DNA of 46,157 nt from Pseudomonadota bacterium (GTDB lineage: Bacteria > Pseudomonadota > Gammaproteobacteria > Xanthomonadales > Xanthomonadaceae): positions 1 to 46,157 of the forward strand of contig JAKACT010000009.1 of NCBI GenBank assembly GCA_021821195.1, given 5' to 3'. Below, piece after piece: positions 7,724-16,312 of this stretch. Position numbers and translations under genes: made by a program. Position 1 is the stretch's first letter; each line of letters starts with the position of its first letter. The notes below the pieces were generated by a model. The model was not told the DNA's origin. It did not search any database and was given only the letters and a program-made list of their open reading frames with translations.

Positions 7724-7743
7724 CGCCGTGCAGGACCCCCTCC

Positions 7744-7770
7744 TGCATCCGGACGGTGCGGGCCTGCGTA
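7744..7770 (+). promoter_or_regulatory. Candidate ECF-sigma promoter of lipocalin 1
   Basis: TGCATCC (7744-7750), 16 bases, CGTA (7767-7770), 32 bases before the lipocalin ATG. It stands back to back with the SDR promoter. The two upstream elements are 20 bp apart, exactly as at the sigma/desaturase divergence. Confidence 0.8.
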
Positions 7771-7802
7771 CAGGCGGCATACCCTTCGATGTCGATCCTC
7801 CC

Positions 7803-8378
7803 ATGCGCAGCCTCGCCACCTCCGCCCTGCCCCTGCTACTGGCCGCCCTGTTGAGCGGTTGCGCCGAAGCGGGCACGCCCATCCAGACCGTGCACAACGT
7901 TGACCTGCCGCGCTTCATGGGGCGCTGGTACGTGATCGGCATCATCCCGACCCGCTTCGAGCGCGGCAGCCACAACCCGGTGGAAACCTACCGGCTCGAC
8001 CGCAAGGGCAATGTCTGCACCTGGTACCGCTATCGACCGGACCGCTTCGACGCCCCGGTGAAGCTGCTGAAATCCACCGGCCTGGTGGTGCCGGGCACCG
8101 GCAATGCCGAGTGGAAGGTGCGCTTCTTCGGGCTGTTCAAGGCGCAGTACAAGGTTGGCTGGCTGGCGCCGGACTACAACCAGGTACTGATCGTGCGCGA
8201 TGCCCGCGACTACCTGTGGTACATGGCGCGCACGCCCACCGTGGCGGAAAGCGATTACCAGGCCATGCTGGCACGGGCCGGCACGCTGGGCTACGACGTG
8301 GACCGCATCGAGCGCGTGCCGCAGCGCTGGCCCGAGACCGACGCCGGCCGCGACACCTTCCACGGGGACTGCAAATGA
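7803..8378 (+). CDS. Lipocalin-family lipoprotein (Blc-like)
   Basis: A 191-residue outer-membrane-type lipoprotein. The signal peptide ends in the lipobox LLSGC at about residues 14-18. The lipocalin signature GRWYVIG follows at about 40, then the beta-barrel and a late region with DARDYLWYMARTP. Blc-type lipocalins bind lysophospholipids or fatty acids during membrane stress. The ATG at 7803 is chosen because it places the lipobox correctly; the frame is open upstream. It overlaps the TspO-like gene by 4 bases (ATGA). A second lipocalin ends the lipid operon at 18198-18755. Confidence 0.92.
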   Translation: MRSLATSALPLLLAALLSGCAEAGTPIQTVHNVDLPRFMGRWYVIGIIPTRFERGSHNPVETYRLDRKGNVCTWYRYRPDRFDAPVKLLKSTGLVVPGTGNAEWKVRFFGLFKAQYKVGWLAPDYNQVLIVRDARDYLWYMARTPTVAESDYQAMLARAGTLGYDVDRIERVPQRWPETDAGRDTFHGDCK

Positions 8379-9136
8379 GGTTCCTGGTCCTCGCGCTGGC
8401 GCTGGCGATGCCGCTGGTCGGCTGGCTTTCGAACACCGGCCTGCTGGGGCCGACCAACGGCGAGATCTCGGATCGCTACCCCACGCTGATCGTGGCCGCC
8501 GGCTACGCGTTCGCGATCTGGGGGCCGATCTTCCTGCTGGACGCGGTGTTCGGCATCGCCCAGGTCCGCGTGCGCGAGCCGGGCACCCGCCTGCTGCGCA
8601 TCCGCGTGCTCACTGCGGCGGGCTTCGCGCTGACCTCGTTGTGGATGGTGGTGTTCACGCTGCAATGGTTCTGGCTGGCGCTGGCGATCATCTGGGGCAG
8701 CCTGGGCTGCATGTTGGCCGCGGCGTGGCTGGCGTCGCACACCCGGGGACACCGCCGTGGACCGTGGTGGCAGTGGCTGCCGCTGTCGCTGCACGCGGGC
8801 TGGGTGTCGCTGGCGGCGTTCCTCAATGTGGCGCAAGTGGTGGTGGCGTTCCGGCTGCTGTCCGTCGAGCGGATGTTGCCGTGGACGCTGGTGCTGTTCG
8901 CGCTGGCCGGCGTGCTGTTGCTGGCCGTGGTGGTGAAGCTGCGCGGCAATCCGTGGTACGCGCTGGCAGCCGTGTGGGGCCTGCTGGGGGTGCATGCCAA
9001 GCAGCAGGCGTCCGCGCTGCCGGGCGCCGACACGGCGGCCAGCGTGGCGATGGCGATGGCGGTGCTGGTGGCGCTGACAGCGCTCGCCGCGGCAACGCTC
9101 GGCTGGCGGGAGGCTCGCCTGCGGCGCGCCGGATGA
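8375..9136 (+). CDS. TspO/MBR-related tryptophan-rich membrane protein
   Basis: A 253-residue integral membrane protein with six to seven hydrophobic segments and many Trp. The GEISDRYPTLIVAAGYAFAIWGPIF stretch near residues 28-52 resembles the longer form of the TspO/MBR family. TspO proteins bind tetrapyrroles and respond to light or oxygen in phototrophs; the longer relatives are uncharacterised. The start overlaps the lipocalin stop (ATGA), so the two are translationally coupled and share the ECF-type promoter. Confidence 0.75.
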   Translation: MRFLVLALALAMPLVGWLSNTGLLGPTNGEISDRYPTLIVAAGYAFAIWGPIFLLDAVFGIAQVRVREPGTRLLRIRVLTAAGFALTSLWMVVFTLQWFWLALAIIWGSLGCMLAAAWLASHTRGHRRGPWWQWLPLSLHAGWVSLAAFLNVAQVVVAFRLLSVERMLPWTLVLFALAGVLLLAVVVKLRGNPWYALAAVWGLLGVHAKQQASALPGADTAASVAMAMAVLVALTALAAATLGWREARLRRAG

Positions 9137-9178
9137 CCCCGCTGCGGGCGTTTGCCGAGCAGGGGCGGCCTGCTGCCG

Positions 9179-9205
9179 CGCATCCAACACTTGCGCATCC
9201 GCGTA
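9179..9205 (+). promoter_or_regulatory. Candidate ECF-sigma promoter of folE
   Basis: CGCATCC (9179-9185), 16 bases, CGTA (9202-9205). There is one mismatch in the first base of the upstream element. The FolE ATG is 72 bases downstream, a longer leader than at the other sites. Confidence 0.65.
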
Positions 9206-9277
9206 AACGGCAATGAAACCGTGCTGCTGCAGCATGCGCGCAGTGCGCTCACTCCTCCCCACGTTTAGAGGTCACCC

Positions 9278-9997
9278 ATGTCGCAGCCCCAGCGGGACCC
9301 CACCCCCATCCAGCGCCTGTCGGTGTTGCCCGCATCGCAGCGCGTCCGCGAACGCCTGCGCAGCGCCGGCACCCGCTTCCACGCCAACGACAACATTGCC
9401 GACTACCTGGAGGACGGCGAGCTGGAGGCGATCGAAGGCGAGGTGGCCGCCAAGGCGCAGGAGATGCTGCGCGCGCTGGTCATCGACGTCGACAACGACC
9501 ACAACACCCGCGACACCGGCCGCCGGCTGGCCAAGATGTTCGTGCGCGAACTGTTCGCCGGCCGCTACCAGCACGCGCCCGCGGTCACCGAGTTCCCCAA
9601 CGCAGAGCGCCTGAACGAGCTTATGATCGTCGGGCCGCTGCGCGTGCGCAGCGCCTGCTCGCACCACCTGTGCCCGATCATGGGTCGGGTCTGGGTGGGC
9701 GTGCTGCCCGACGCCGACTCCAACCTGATCGGCCTGTCCAAGTACGCCCGCCTGATCGACTGGATCATGAGCCGCCCGCAGATCCAGGAAGAAGCCGTGA
9801 GCCAGATCGCCGACCTGCTGGAGCAGCGGCTGAAGCCGGACGGCATCGCCGTGGTCATGGAAGCCGACCACTACTGCATGCACTGGCGCGGGGTGAAGGA
9901 CGACGAGTCGAAGATGATCAACAGCGTGATGCGTGGCCGCTTCCTGGCCGACCCGTCGCTGCGCAAGGAATTCCTGTCGCTGCGCCACCGCGGCTGA
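9278..9997 (+). CDS. folE: GTP cyclohydrolase I
   Basis: A 239-residue enzyme that converts GTP to dihydroneopterin triphosphate, the first step of folate and pterin synthesis. The zinc-site region SACSHHLCPIMGRV (Cys and His ligands) and the later HYCMHWRGV supply the metal and active-site residues. Length is close to the family norm (E. coli 222) with a short N-terminal extension. In photoprotection clusters folE may supply methenyltetrahydrofolate for the photolyase antenna (inference). It has its own ECF-type promoter and a strong terminator after it. Confidence 0.95.
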   Translation: MSQPQRDPTPIQRLSVLPASQRVRERLRSAGTRFHANDNIADYLEDGELEAIEGEVAAKAQEMLRALVIDVDNDHNTRDTGRRLAKMFVRELFAGRYQHAPAVTEFPNAERLNELMIVGPLRVRSACSHHLCPIMGRVWVGVLPDADSNLIGLSKYARLIDWIMSRPQIQEEAVSQIADLLEQRLKPDGIAVVMEADHYCMHWRGVKDDESKMINSVMRGRFLADPSLRKEFLSLRHRG

Positions 9998-10020
9998 CGG
10001 GTGTCAACTTCACCAAGTCG

Positions 10021-10050
10021 AACGGCCCGCATCGCGAGATGCGGGCCGTT
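10021..10050. terminator. Bidirectional rho-independent terminator between folE and chrR
   Basis: AACGGCCCGCATC (10021-10033) pairs perfectly with GATGCGGGCCGTT (10038-10050) around a GCGA tetraloop, giving a 13-bp stem followed by TTCC-type pyrimidines. It lies between convergent genes and can serve both. Confidence 0.88.
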
Positions 10051-10091
10051 TCCTTCTGGGACGGGAGAGACGTTCGGCGGTGGGGCCGGGA

Positions 10092-10766
10092 TTACAGGCC
10101 CACCATCGGCTGCAGCTTGCGCGCCAGCCAGCCGCGGAACTGCAGCGGGCCGTCCAGCGCCGCCACGCAGATGCAGGGCACGCCCGGCGAGGTCACCGGC
10201 TGGTGCTCGATGTCGCTGTCCAGGTCGGCCATGTCGCCGGGGCCGAAATGGCCCAGCTCGTCGTCGTAGGCACCCTTGAGGATCTGGGTCAACTCGCTGC
10301 CGCCATGGCTGTGCACCGGCATGCTCTTGCCCGGCGCGATCCTGAGCAGGATCAGGGTGTCGCCGCTGCTGCGCGGCGCCCGGATCATGTGCACGCCCGG
10401 TGCCATCCAGCGCCAGCGCAGCGCTTTCCAGCTCTTGCCGAAATACGGCTGCAGCGGGCGCGGCAGCGCATCCAGCGAGCGCGGGGCATCGGCGGTTTCG
10501 AACAGGCCATTTGCCGCCGCGGGCAGCGGCTGACTCAGGCGCGCCAGCATGTCCTCGCGCAGGCGTGCGGCCTGCTGCGGCTCCGGCGCCGCGGGTTGCT
10601 GCTGCGACAGCAGCACGCCGCCGACCCGCTCGGCCGCTGCCAGCTGCTGGCGGCAGTAGGCGCAACCTTCCAGGTGGGTGTCGGCAACCGCCGCCATTTC
10701 CGGCGACAGCGCGCCGGCGGCATGGCTGACCAGGGTGGCCGGATCGAGGTGATGGCGCGGGGTCAT
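10092..10766 (-). CDS. chrR: ChrR-type zinc anti-sigma factor
   Basis: A 224-residue anti-sigma factor for the ECF sigma gene immediately upstream. The N-terminal zinc domain has His6, His31, Cys35 and Cys38 (HLEGCAYC). These sit at the same positions as the zinc ligands of Rhodobacter sphaeroides ChrR. The C-terminal half is a cupin (HSHGGSELTQILKGAY and GDMADLDSDIEHQ). A CIC pair at 198-200 parallels the redox-active cysteines of ChrR. ChrR keeps sigma-E inactive until singlet oxygen triggers its release. Its ATG overlaps the sigma-factor stop (ATGA), ensuring balanced synthesis. Confidence 0.94.
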   Translation of the reverse strand: MTPRHHLDPATLVSHAAGALSPEMAAVADTHLEGCAYCRQQLAAAERVGGVLLSQQQPAAPEPQQAARLREDMLARLSQPLPAAANGLFETADAPRSLDALPRPLQPYFGKSWKALRWRWMAPGVHMIRAPRSSGDTLILLRIAPGKSMPVHSHGGSELTQILKGAYDDELGHFGPGDMADLDSDIEHQPVTSPGVPCICVAALDGPLQFRGWLARKLQPMVGL

Positions 10767-11338
10767 GTGGCCTCCTGCACGCCCGACTGCAGGCGCAGGA
10801 AGGCACGGCGGATGGAGGATTTGACCGTGCCCAGCGGCATCCCGAGTTCATCGGCGATCTGCTGGTGGGACTTGGCTTCGAAATAGGACATGCGGATCAG
10901 GCGGGCTTGGGTCGCGGACAGGCGCTCGATGCGTTCGTTGAGGTCGGCGTGGGCGGCAAAGCTTTCCGCGGAGGAGAACGCGGGATTGTCGGTTTCCGCT
11001 TCGAACTCCAGCGGCTCCATGTCCACGGCGATCCACTGGTTCTCCCTGCGCAGCCGGTCGATGTGCAGGTTGCGGGCGATCCGGAACAGCCAGGTGGCCA
11101 GCGAGCTGCGGGCCGCGTCGTAGCTGTCGGCGCGTTGCCACAGTCGCAGCAGTGCTTCCTGCGCCAGTTCCTCGGCGACTGCTTCGCGCGCGCCCAAGCC
11201 GCGCAGGTACAGCCGCACCCGCGGGGCGAAGTGGTCGTAGATCCGCATGAAGCAGGCCTGGTCGCGGCGGCGGGCGACCGCCTGCATCTGCCCGGACCAG
11301 TAGCCCGGGTCCCCGGGGCTTGCTTCGGCGATGGACAT
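10763..11338 (-). CDS. rpoE: ECF RNA polymerase sigma factor (ECF11, RpoE/ChrR type)
   Basis: A 191-residue sigma factor. Region 2 runs from FAPRVRLYLRGLG to LRRENQW, with WLFRIARNLHIDRLR. Region 4 ends with SYFEAKSHQQIADELGMPLGTVKSSIRRA, the helix-turn-helix that reads the -35 element. The ChrR partner places it in ECF11, which responds to singlet oxygen. The start at 11338 is chosen over ATGs at 11392 and 11428 because it gives the usual length, has GAGG upstream, and the predicted transcript begins near 11427. The same promoter motif lies in front of phr, SDR, lipocalin, folE and desaturase, so these are likely targets. Confidence 0.93.
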   Translation of the reverse strand: MSIAEASPGDPGYWSGQMQAVARRRDQACFMRIYDHFAPRVRLYLRGLGAREAVAEELAQEALLRLWQRADSYDAARSSLATWLFRIARNLHIDRLRRENQWIAVDMEPLEFEAETDNPAFSSAESFAAHADLNERIERLSATQARLIRMSYFEAKSHQQIADELGMPLGTVKSSIRRAFLRLQSGVQEAT

Positions 11339-11433
11339 GGATCTGGCCGCCTCGAAGGGCGACAGGTTCCTGCGGTTGGGGTCGGAACGCATGGTAGGGC
11401 AAACACGGCCAGCTGGGACGGACACCACCCTCT

Positions 11434-11460
11434 ACGGCCGCCGCTGCGGATTGGATGCAG
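11434..11460 (-). promoter_or_regulatory. Candidate autoregulated ECF promoter of rpoE-chrR
   Basis: On the minus strand, TGCATCC (11460-11454), 16 bases, CGTA (11437-11434). It sits where an autoregulated ECF operon should have its promoter, about 96 bases before the chosen start codon. Confidence 0.8.
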
Positions 11461-11494
11461 CGAAACCGTCAGGCGCGGCTGCATCCAATCCGCG
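11447..11494. repeat. Perfect 16-bp inverted repeat between divergent sigma and desaturase genes
   Basis: GCGGATTGGATGCAGC (11447-11462) and GCTGCATCCAATCCGC (11479-11494) are exact reverse complements around 16 bases. Each arm contains the -35 element of one of two divergent promoters, so the dyad is best read as paired promoters. A shared regulator site is possible. Confidence 0.85.
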
Positions 11495-11507
11495 TGCCGT
11501 CGCGTAA
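11481..11507 (+). promoter_or_regulatory. Candidate ECF-sigma promoter of the lipid operon
   Basis: TGCATCC (11481-11487), 16 bases, CGTA (11504-11507), 28 bases before the desaturase ATG. It drives the eight-gene run from 11536 to 18755. Confidence 0.8.
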
Positions 11508-11535
11508 TGGCTGTCATCCGAAACGGAAGCCCGCG

Positions 11536-12501
11536 ATGCCCCAGGACCCGGCACCCCTCCCCTCTCCAGCCGACAACGCCCCCGCGCGCACGGCCCGGCG
11601 CAGCCTCCTGCAATGGTTCGACAGCGCCGCCGTGCCGGCTGCCGGGGGCGCCGACGCGGACCGGGTGGACTGGCTGCGGGTGCTGCCGTTCGTGTTGCTG
11701 CACCTGGGCTGCATCGGGGTGCCGTGGGTCGGCGTTTCGCCGGTGGCGGTGCTGGTCGCCACCCTGCTCTACGTGGTGCGGATGTTCGCCATCACCGGCT
11801 TCTACCACCGCTATTTCTCGCATCGCGCGTTCCGCACCTCGCGTCCGCTGCAGTTCGTGTTCGCACTGATTGGCGCTGCCAGCGTGCAGCGCGGTCCGCT
11901 GTGGTGGGCCGCGCACCATCGCCACCACCACCGCCATTCCGATGCCGCGGAAGACCTGCACTCGCCCCGCCATGGGTTCTGGCGCAGCCACATGGGCTGG
12001 TTCCTGACCCGCCGTGCGTTCGCCACCGACCTCAGCCGGGTGCCGGACCTGGCGCGCTTCCCGGAGCTGCGCTGGCTGGATCGCTTCGATGTGGCGGTCC
12101 CTGCTGCGATGGCGGTGGGTCTGTATGCGCTGGGCGCAATGCTGGAGCGCTTCGCGCCGACGCTGGGCACCAGCGGCCCGCAGCTGCTGGTGTGGGGCTT
12201 CTTCGTATCCACCGTGGTGCTGTTCCACGCAACGGTGACCATCAATTCGCTGTCGCACCGCTTCGGCCGCCGCCGCTTCCCGACCAGCGACGACAGCCGC
12301 AACAACCTGTGGCTGGCGCTGCTGACCTTCGGCGAGGGCTGGCACAACAACCACCACTTCTACTCCAGCAGTGCGCGGCAGGGATTCCGCTGGTGGGAGA
12401 TCGACCTGACCTGGTACGGCCTGCGGCTGATGGCACTGCTGGGCCTGGTGCGCGACCTCAAGCCGGTGCCCGAGTGGGTGCTGGCGAAGGCGGAGCGCTG
12501 A
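11536..12501 (+). CDS. Membrane acyl-CoA / fatty acid desaturase
   Basis: A 321-residue integral membrane di-iron enzyme that introduces a double bond into fatty acyl chains, probably delta-9. The three histidine boxes are clear: HRYFSH, HHRHHHRH and HNNHH. Four hydrophobic segments surround them. The ATG at 11536 is preferred to 11455, since the promoter lies between the two. It is first in the lipid operon, with one base between its stop and the FAD oxidoreductase start. Its product could be the unsaturated substrate for the two CFA-type enzymes downstream. Confidence 0.92.
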   Translation: MPQDPAPLPSPADNAPARTARRSLLQWFDSAAVPAAGGADADRVDWLRVLPFVLLHLGCIGVPWVGVSPVAVLVATLLYVVRMFAITGFYHRYFSHRAFRTSRPLQFVFALIGAASVQRGPLWWAAHHRHHHRHSDAAEDLHSPRHGFWRSHMGWFLTRRAFATDLSRVPDLARFPELRWLDRFDVAVPAAMAVGLYALGAMLERFAPTLGTSGPQLLVWGFFVSTVVLFHATVTINSLSHRFGRRRFPTSDDSRNNLWLALLTFGEGWHNNHHFYSSSARQGFRWWEIDLTWYGLRLMALLGLVRDLKPVPEWVLAKAER

Positions 12502-12502
12502 G

Positions 12503-13762
12503 ATGCGGATCGCCGTCGTCGGCTCCGGGATCTCCGGCCTCGCCAGCGCCTGGCTGCTGTCGCAGGCGCACGAGGTGGTGCTGTTCGAGGCCAACGACTA
12601 CCTCGGGGGTCACACCCATACCCATGCCGTCGAGCAGGCCGGGCGATCGTATCGGGTGGACACCGGCTTCATCGTCCACAACCCGGCGCATTACCCGCTG
12701 CTGACCCGCCTGTTCGACACCTTGGGCGTGGCGACGCAGCCCACCACCATGAGTTTTTCGGTGCACAGTGCACGCAGCGGGCTGGAATACAACGCCACGT
12801 CGCTGGACGCGCTGTTCTGCCAGCGCCGCAACCTGCTGTCGCCGCGCTTCCTCGGCATGGTGCGCGACCTGTTCCGGTTCTACCGGCAGGCGCCGTCCCT
12901 GCTGGTGGGTGACGGCCCGGGCCCGGGCATCGGCGACTGGCTGGACGACAACGGCTACGGCGCGGCCTTCCGCGACGACCACCTGGTGCCGATGGCCTCG
13001 GCGCTGTGGTCGTCGCCGCCGGAGCAGGTCCTGCGGTTCCCGGCGCGCTATCTGGTGCAGTTCATGGCCAACCACCAGATGCTGCAGGTCAGCGGCCGCC
13101 CCGAGTGGCGGGTGGTGCGCGGCGGGTCTGCCAGCTATGTCGAAGCGCTGCGCGCGCGCTGGCAGGTGCAGGAACGCCTGCGCTGCCCCGTGCGCTCGGT
13201 GGTCCGCGATGGCTACGGCGTGCTGGTGGAGAGTGCAGCCGGCAGTGAACGCTTCGACCAGCTCGTGCTGGCCTGCCACAGCGACCAGGCGCTGGCGCTG
13301 CTGGCCGACGCCAGCGTCAATGAACGCGACGTCCTCGGCGCCATCGCCTACCAGCCGAATGACGTGGTGCTGCACACCGATGCCAGCCTGCTGCCGCGCA
13401 ACCGCAAGGCGTGGGCTGCATGGAATGCCTTCCTGCCGGGCGACCCGGAAGCGCCCTGCACCGTCAGCTACTGCATGAACCTGCTGCAGGGCATGCATTC
13501 GCCCGACCCGTTCGTGGTGACGCTGAACCGCAGCGAGGCCATCGCCCCGGCCAAGGTGCTGCGCCGGCTGCGCTACCACCACCCGGTGTACGACGCGGCG
13601 TCGGTGGCGGCGCAGCAGCGCAAAGCCGCCATCCAAGGCCACAACCACACCTGGTTCGCCGGCGCTTACTGGGGATGGGGCTTCCACGAGGACGGCGTGC
13701 GCAGCGCAGTGGAAGTCGCGGCCGGGCTGGGCGTGGCGTGGCCGCAGGGTGCGGCGGCATGA
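12503..13762 (+). CDS. FAD-dependent oxidoreductase (amine-oxidase fold, UfaD-like)
   Basis: A 419-residue flavoprotein. It starts with the dinucleotide-binding motif [15 protein letters not shown] and the [11 protein letters not shown] segment, and ends with the FAD-contacting [14 protein letters not shown]. The family (NAD(P)/FAD oxidoreductases in CFA/DUF1365 clusters) includes R. sphaeroides RSP1091 (UfaD), reported to desaturate a methylated acyl chain on the way to furan fatty acids. That specific role is inference from neighbours and family. It overlaps the DUF1365 gene by 4 bases. Confidence 0.87.
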   Translation: MRIAVVGSGISGLASAWLLSQAHEVVLFEANDYLGGHTHTHAVEQAGRSYRVDTGFIVHNPAHYPLLTRLFDTLGVATQPTTMSFSVHSARSGLEYNATSLDALFCQRRNLLSPRFLGMVRDLFRFYRQAPSLLVGDGPGPGIGDWLDDNGYGAAFRDDHLVPMASALWSSPPEQVLRFPARYLVQFMANHQMLQVSGRPEWRVVRGGSASYVEALRARWQVQERLRCPVRSVVRDGYGVLVESAAGSERFDQLVLACHSDQALALLADASVNERDVLGAIAYQPNDVVLHTDASLLPRNRKAWAAWNAFLPGDPEAPCTVSYCMNLLQGMHSPDPFVVTLNRSEAIAPAKVLRRLRYHHPVYDAASVAAQQRKAAIQGHNHTWFAGAYWGWGFHEDGVRSAVEVAAGLGVAWPQGAAA

Positions 13763-14535
13763 GCGCGCGGCTGCACAGCGCGGTTTACGAGGGCGTGGTC
13801 CGGCATCGCCGCAGCGCGCCGCGTCCGCATGCGTTCCGTTACCGGATGGCCCAGCTCTACCTCGACCTCGACGAGATCGACGATGTATTCCGCGGCCGCT
13901 GGTTGTGGTCGGTCGGGCGCCGCAACCTCGCCGAATTCCGCCGCGCCGATTTCCTCGGTCCGGCGGAGCAACCGCTGAAGGAAGCGGTCAAGGATCGCGT
14001 CGAAGCGGCCATCGGCGAACGCCCGGCCGGCCCGGTGCGCCTGCTCACGCACCTGCGCTATGCCGGCATGGCGTTCAACCCGGTCAGCTTCTACTACTGC
14101 TTCGACGCCGACGGTGAAACCCTGCACAGCATCGTCGCCGAAATCACCAACACGCCGTGGCTGGAGCGGCATGCCTACGTGCTGCCGGTGGGTGCCGCCA
14201 GCGGCAATGGGCGGATGCTGCGCTGGGACTTCGACAAGACCTTCCATGTTTCCCCGTTCGTGGGCATGGCCCGCCGCTACGACTGGCGCTTCACGATCCC
14301 GGGCGACACCCTCCACGTCAACATGGCCGTGCTGGGCGCGCACGGCCGCGAGTTCGACGCACACCTGCAGCTGCAGCGTCGGCCGCTGGGCACCGCCACG
14401 CTGGCGCGGGTGCTGTGGCGCTATCCGCTGATGACCGCGCAGGTGGTCGGCGCCATCTACTGGCAGGCGCTGCGGCTATGGCTCAAGCGCATTCCCTTCC
14501 ACGACCATCCCCGACTTCCAGGAGGCCGTTCTTGA
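13759..14535 (+). CDS. DUF1365 family protein
   Basis: A 258-residue protein of unknown biochemical function. It has the family landmarks: an early [24 protein letters not shown], a central [21 protein letters not shown], and a late [14 protein letters not shown]1365 genes almost always accompany FAD oxidoreductase and CFA synthase genes, so a step or accessory role in fatty-acyl modification is likely. The start overlaps the FAD gene stop (ATGA) and its own stop overlaps the next start (TTGA). Confidence 0.92.
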   Translation: MSARLHSAVYEGVVRHRRSAPRPHAFRYRMAQLYLDLDEIDDVFRGRWLWSVGRRNLAEFRRADFLGPAEQPLKEAVKDRVEAAIGERPAGPVRLLTHLRYAGMAFNPVSFYYCFDADGETLHSIVAEITNTPWLERHAYVLPVGAASGNGRMLRWDFDKTFHVSPFVGMARRYDWRFTIPGDTLHVNMAVLGAHGREFDAHLQLQRRPLGTATLARVLWRYPLMTAQVVGAIYWQALRLWLKRIPFHDHPRLPGGRS

Positions 14536-15782
14536 ACGCCATCGTCCAGCCCGCACCAGCCAACACCTTCGGCGGCTTCGACAAGTTCCTGCGCCAGCGC
14601 GTGCTACAGCGGCTGTCCGCGCTGGGCCACGGCCACCTGCGGGTCAATGACGGGCTGGGCAGCGCCGAGTTCGGCCGCGCCGGCGATGGCCCCACGGTCG
14701 TGCTCGAAGTGCTGGATCCGGGCTTCTACCGCGCCTTGGCCGGCAACGGCAGCGTCGGCGCTGGCGAGGCCTACATGGACGGTCAGTGGCGCTGCAGCGA
14801 TCTGGTCGCACTGGTGCAGCTGCTGGTGCGCAACCGCGACCTGCTGGACGGCATGGAAACCGGCAGCGCCCGGCTGGGCGGGCTGGCGATGCAGGCGCTG
14901 CACGCCCTGCGCCGCAACACCCGCGCCGGCAGCCGGCGCAACATCGCCGCGCACTACGACCTCGGCAACGACTTCTTCCGCCTGTTCCTGTCCGCGGACC
15001 TGATGTATTCCTCGGCGTACTGGGCGGGTGACGACGACACGCTGGAAGCGGCCTCCACCCGCAAGCTGGACCTGATCTGCCGCAAGCTGGCGCTGGGCCC
15101 GGGCGACCACGTGGTGGAGATCGGCACCGGCTGGGGCGGCTTCGCCCTGCACGCCGCCCGCCACTACGGCTGCCGCGTCACCACCACCACCATCTCGCGC
15201 GAGCAGCACGACCTCGCCGCGGCGCGGATCCAGCAGGCCGGGCTGGGCGAACGCGTGACCCTGCTGCAGTCCGATTACCGCGACCTCGGCAGCCAGTACG
15301 ACAAGCTGGTGTCGATCGAGATGATCGAGGCGGTAGGCGCGGACTTCCAGGACAGCTACTTCGCGCAGATCGGCCGGTTGCTGAAGCCGGACGGACTGGC
15401 GCTGGTGCAGGCCATCACCATCGAGGACCACCGCTACGAGCAGGCGCTGAAGTCGGTGGACTTCATCAAGCGCCACGTGTTCCCCGGCTGCTTCATTCCC
15501 TCGGTCAGCGCGATGCTGGCGTCGAAGACCCGCAGCAGTGACCTGGCGCTGGTCGCGCTGGAGGATTTCGGGCTGTCCTATGCGCGCACCCTGCACGCCT
15601 GGCGCGAACGCTTCCTCGCGCAGCTGGCGGCGGTGCGGGCGCAGGGCTTCGACGAGCGCTTCATCCGCATGTGGGAGTTCTACCTCGCCTATTGCGAAGG
15701 CGGCTTCCGCGAACGCGCCATCGGCGTGTCGCACCTGTTGATGGCCCGGCCAGGCTGGCGTCCGCTGGAGAGCGGCGCATGA
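14532..15782 (+). CDS. Cyclopropane-fatty-acyl-phospholipid synthase family, copy 1 (TTG start)
   Basis: A 416-residue SAM-dependent enzyme that adds a methylene or methyl group to double bonds of membrane lipids. The SAM site is [15 protein letters not shown]; the conserved [13 protein letters not shown] and [10 protein letters not shown] precede it, and IEMIEAVG and FIKRHVFPG follow. This is the classic CFA synthase layout, a little longer than E. coli Cfa (382). No ATG fits. A TTG at 14532 lies 6 bases after a perfect AGGAGG (14520-14525) and overlaps the DUF1365 stop. It overlaps DUF2878 by 4 bases. Confidence 0.93.
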   Translation: MNAIVQPAPANTFGGFDKFLRQRVLQRLSALGHGHLRVNDGLGSAEFGRAGDGPTVVLEVLDPGFYRALAGNGSVGAGEAYMDGQWRCSDLVALVQLLVRNRDLLDGMETGSARLGGLAMQALHALRRNTRAGSRRNIAAHYDLGNDFFRLFLSADLMYSSAYWAGDDDTLEAASTRKLDLICRKLALGPGDHVVEIGTGWGGFALHAARHYGCRVTTTTISREQHDLAAARIQQAGLGERVTLLQSDYRDLGSQYDKLVSIEMIEAVGADFQDSYFAQIGRLLKPDGLALVQAITIEDHRYEQALKSVDFIKRHVFPGCFIPSVSAMLASKTRSSDLALVALEDFGLSYARTLHAWRERFLAQLAAVRAQGFDERFIRMWEFYLAYCEGGFRERAIGVSHLLMARPGWRPLESGA

Positions 15783-16312
15783 CCTTCTGGCTGACCCTGC
15801 TGGGCTACCAGGTCACCTGGTTCGCGGCGGTGATCGGCGCCGGCCAGGGCCTGTGGTGGCCGGGCGTGGCCGCCGCCGGGCTGTTCGCGCTGTGGCGGCT
15901 GTCGGTGTCGCCGCACCGGTTGCTGGAGGCGCGGCTGGTGCTGGTGGCGCTTGCCGTCGGCCTGGTGCTGGAGAACCTGTGGGTGCGCAGCGGCTTGCTC
16001 GACTACGCCGCGGCCTGGCCGTGGGCGGGTTCGCCGGCGTGGATCCTGGCGCTGTGGTGGGCGTTCGCCCTGTCCATCGTCCCGCTGCTTGGGTACCTGC
16101 ACCGCCGCCTACTGCTGGCCGCGGTGTTCGGTGCCATCGGCGGCCCGCTGGCCTACCTCGGCGCCGCGCGCGGCTGGGACGTGGTCCAGTTCGCCAGTCC
16201 GCAGTGGCACGGCCTGCTGGCACTGGCCGCCGGCTGGGCGCTGGCGATGCCGTTGCTGGCGTGGCTGGCCCGGCGCGGCCTGCAACAGGATGTACAAGGG
16301 GGCGCGGCATGA
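15779..16312 (+). CDS. DUF2878 membrane protein
   Basis: A 177-residue hydrophobic protein with about five membrane segments, and WPWAGSPAWILALWWAFALS in the middle. It matches DUF2878, uncharacterised proteins found in CFA-type clusters. Both ends overlap neighbours by 4 bases, so it is tightly coupled to CFA synthase 1 and DUF1295. It may hold the lipid-modifying enzymes at the membrane or transport lipid; neither is shown. Confidence 0.8.
   Translation: MTFWLTLLGYQVTWFAAVIGAGQGLWWPGVAAAGLFALWRLSVSPHRLLEARLVLVALAVGLVLENLWVRSGLLDYAAAWPWAGSPAWILALWWAFALSIVPLLGYLHRRLLLAAVFGAIGGPLAYLGAARGWDVVQFASPQWHGLLALAAGWALAMPLLAWLARRGLQQDVQGGAA

Noticed and set aside
10897-12594. 565-codon minus-strand open frame across sigma and desaturase
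   Set aside because: It spans two well-supported genes and their divergent promoters; composition is typical of an antisense GC frame.
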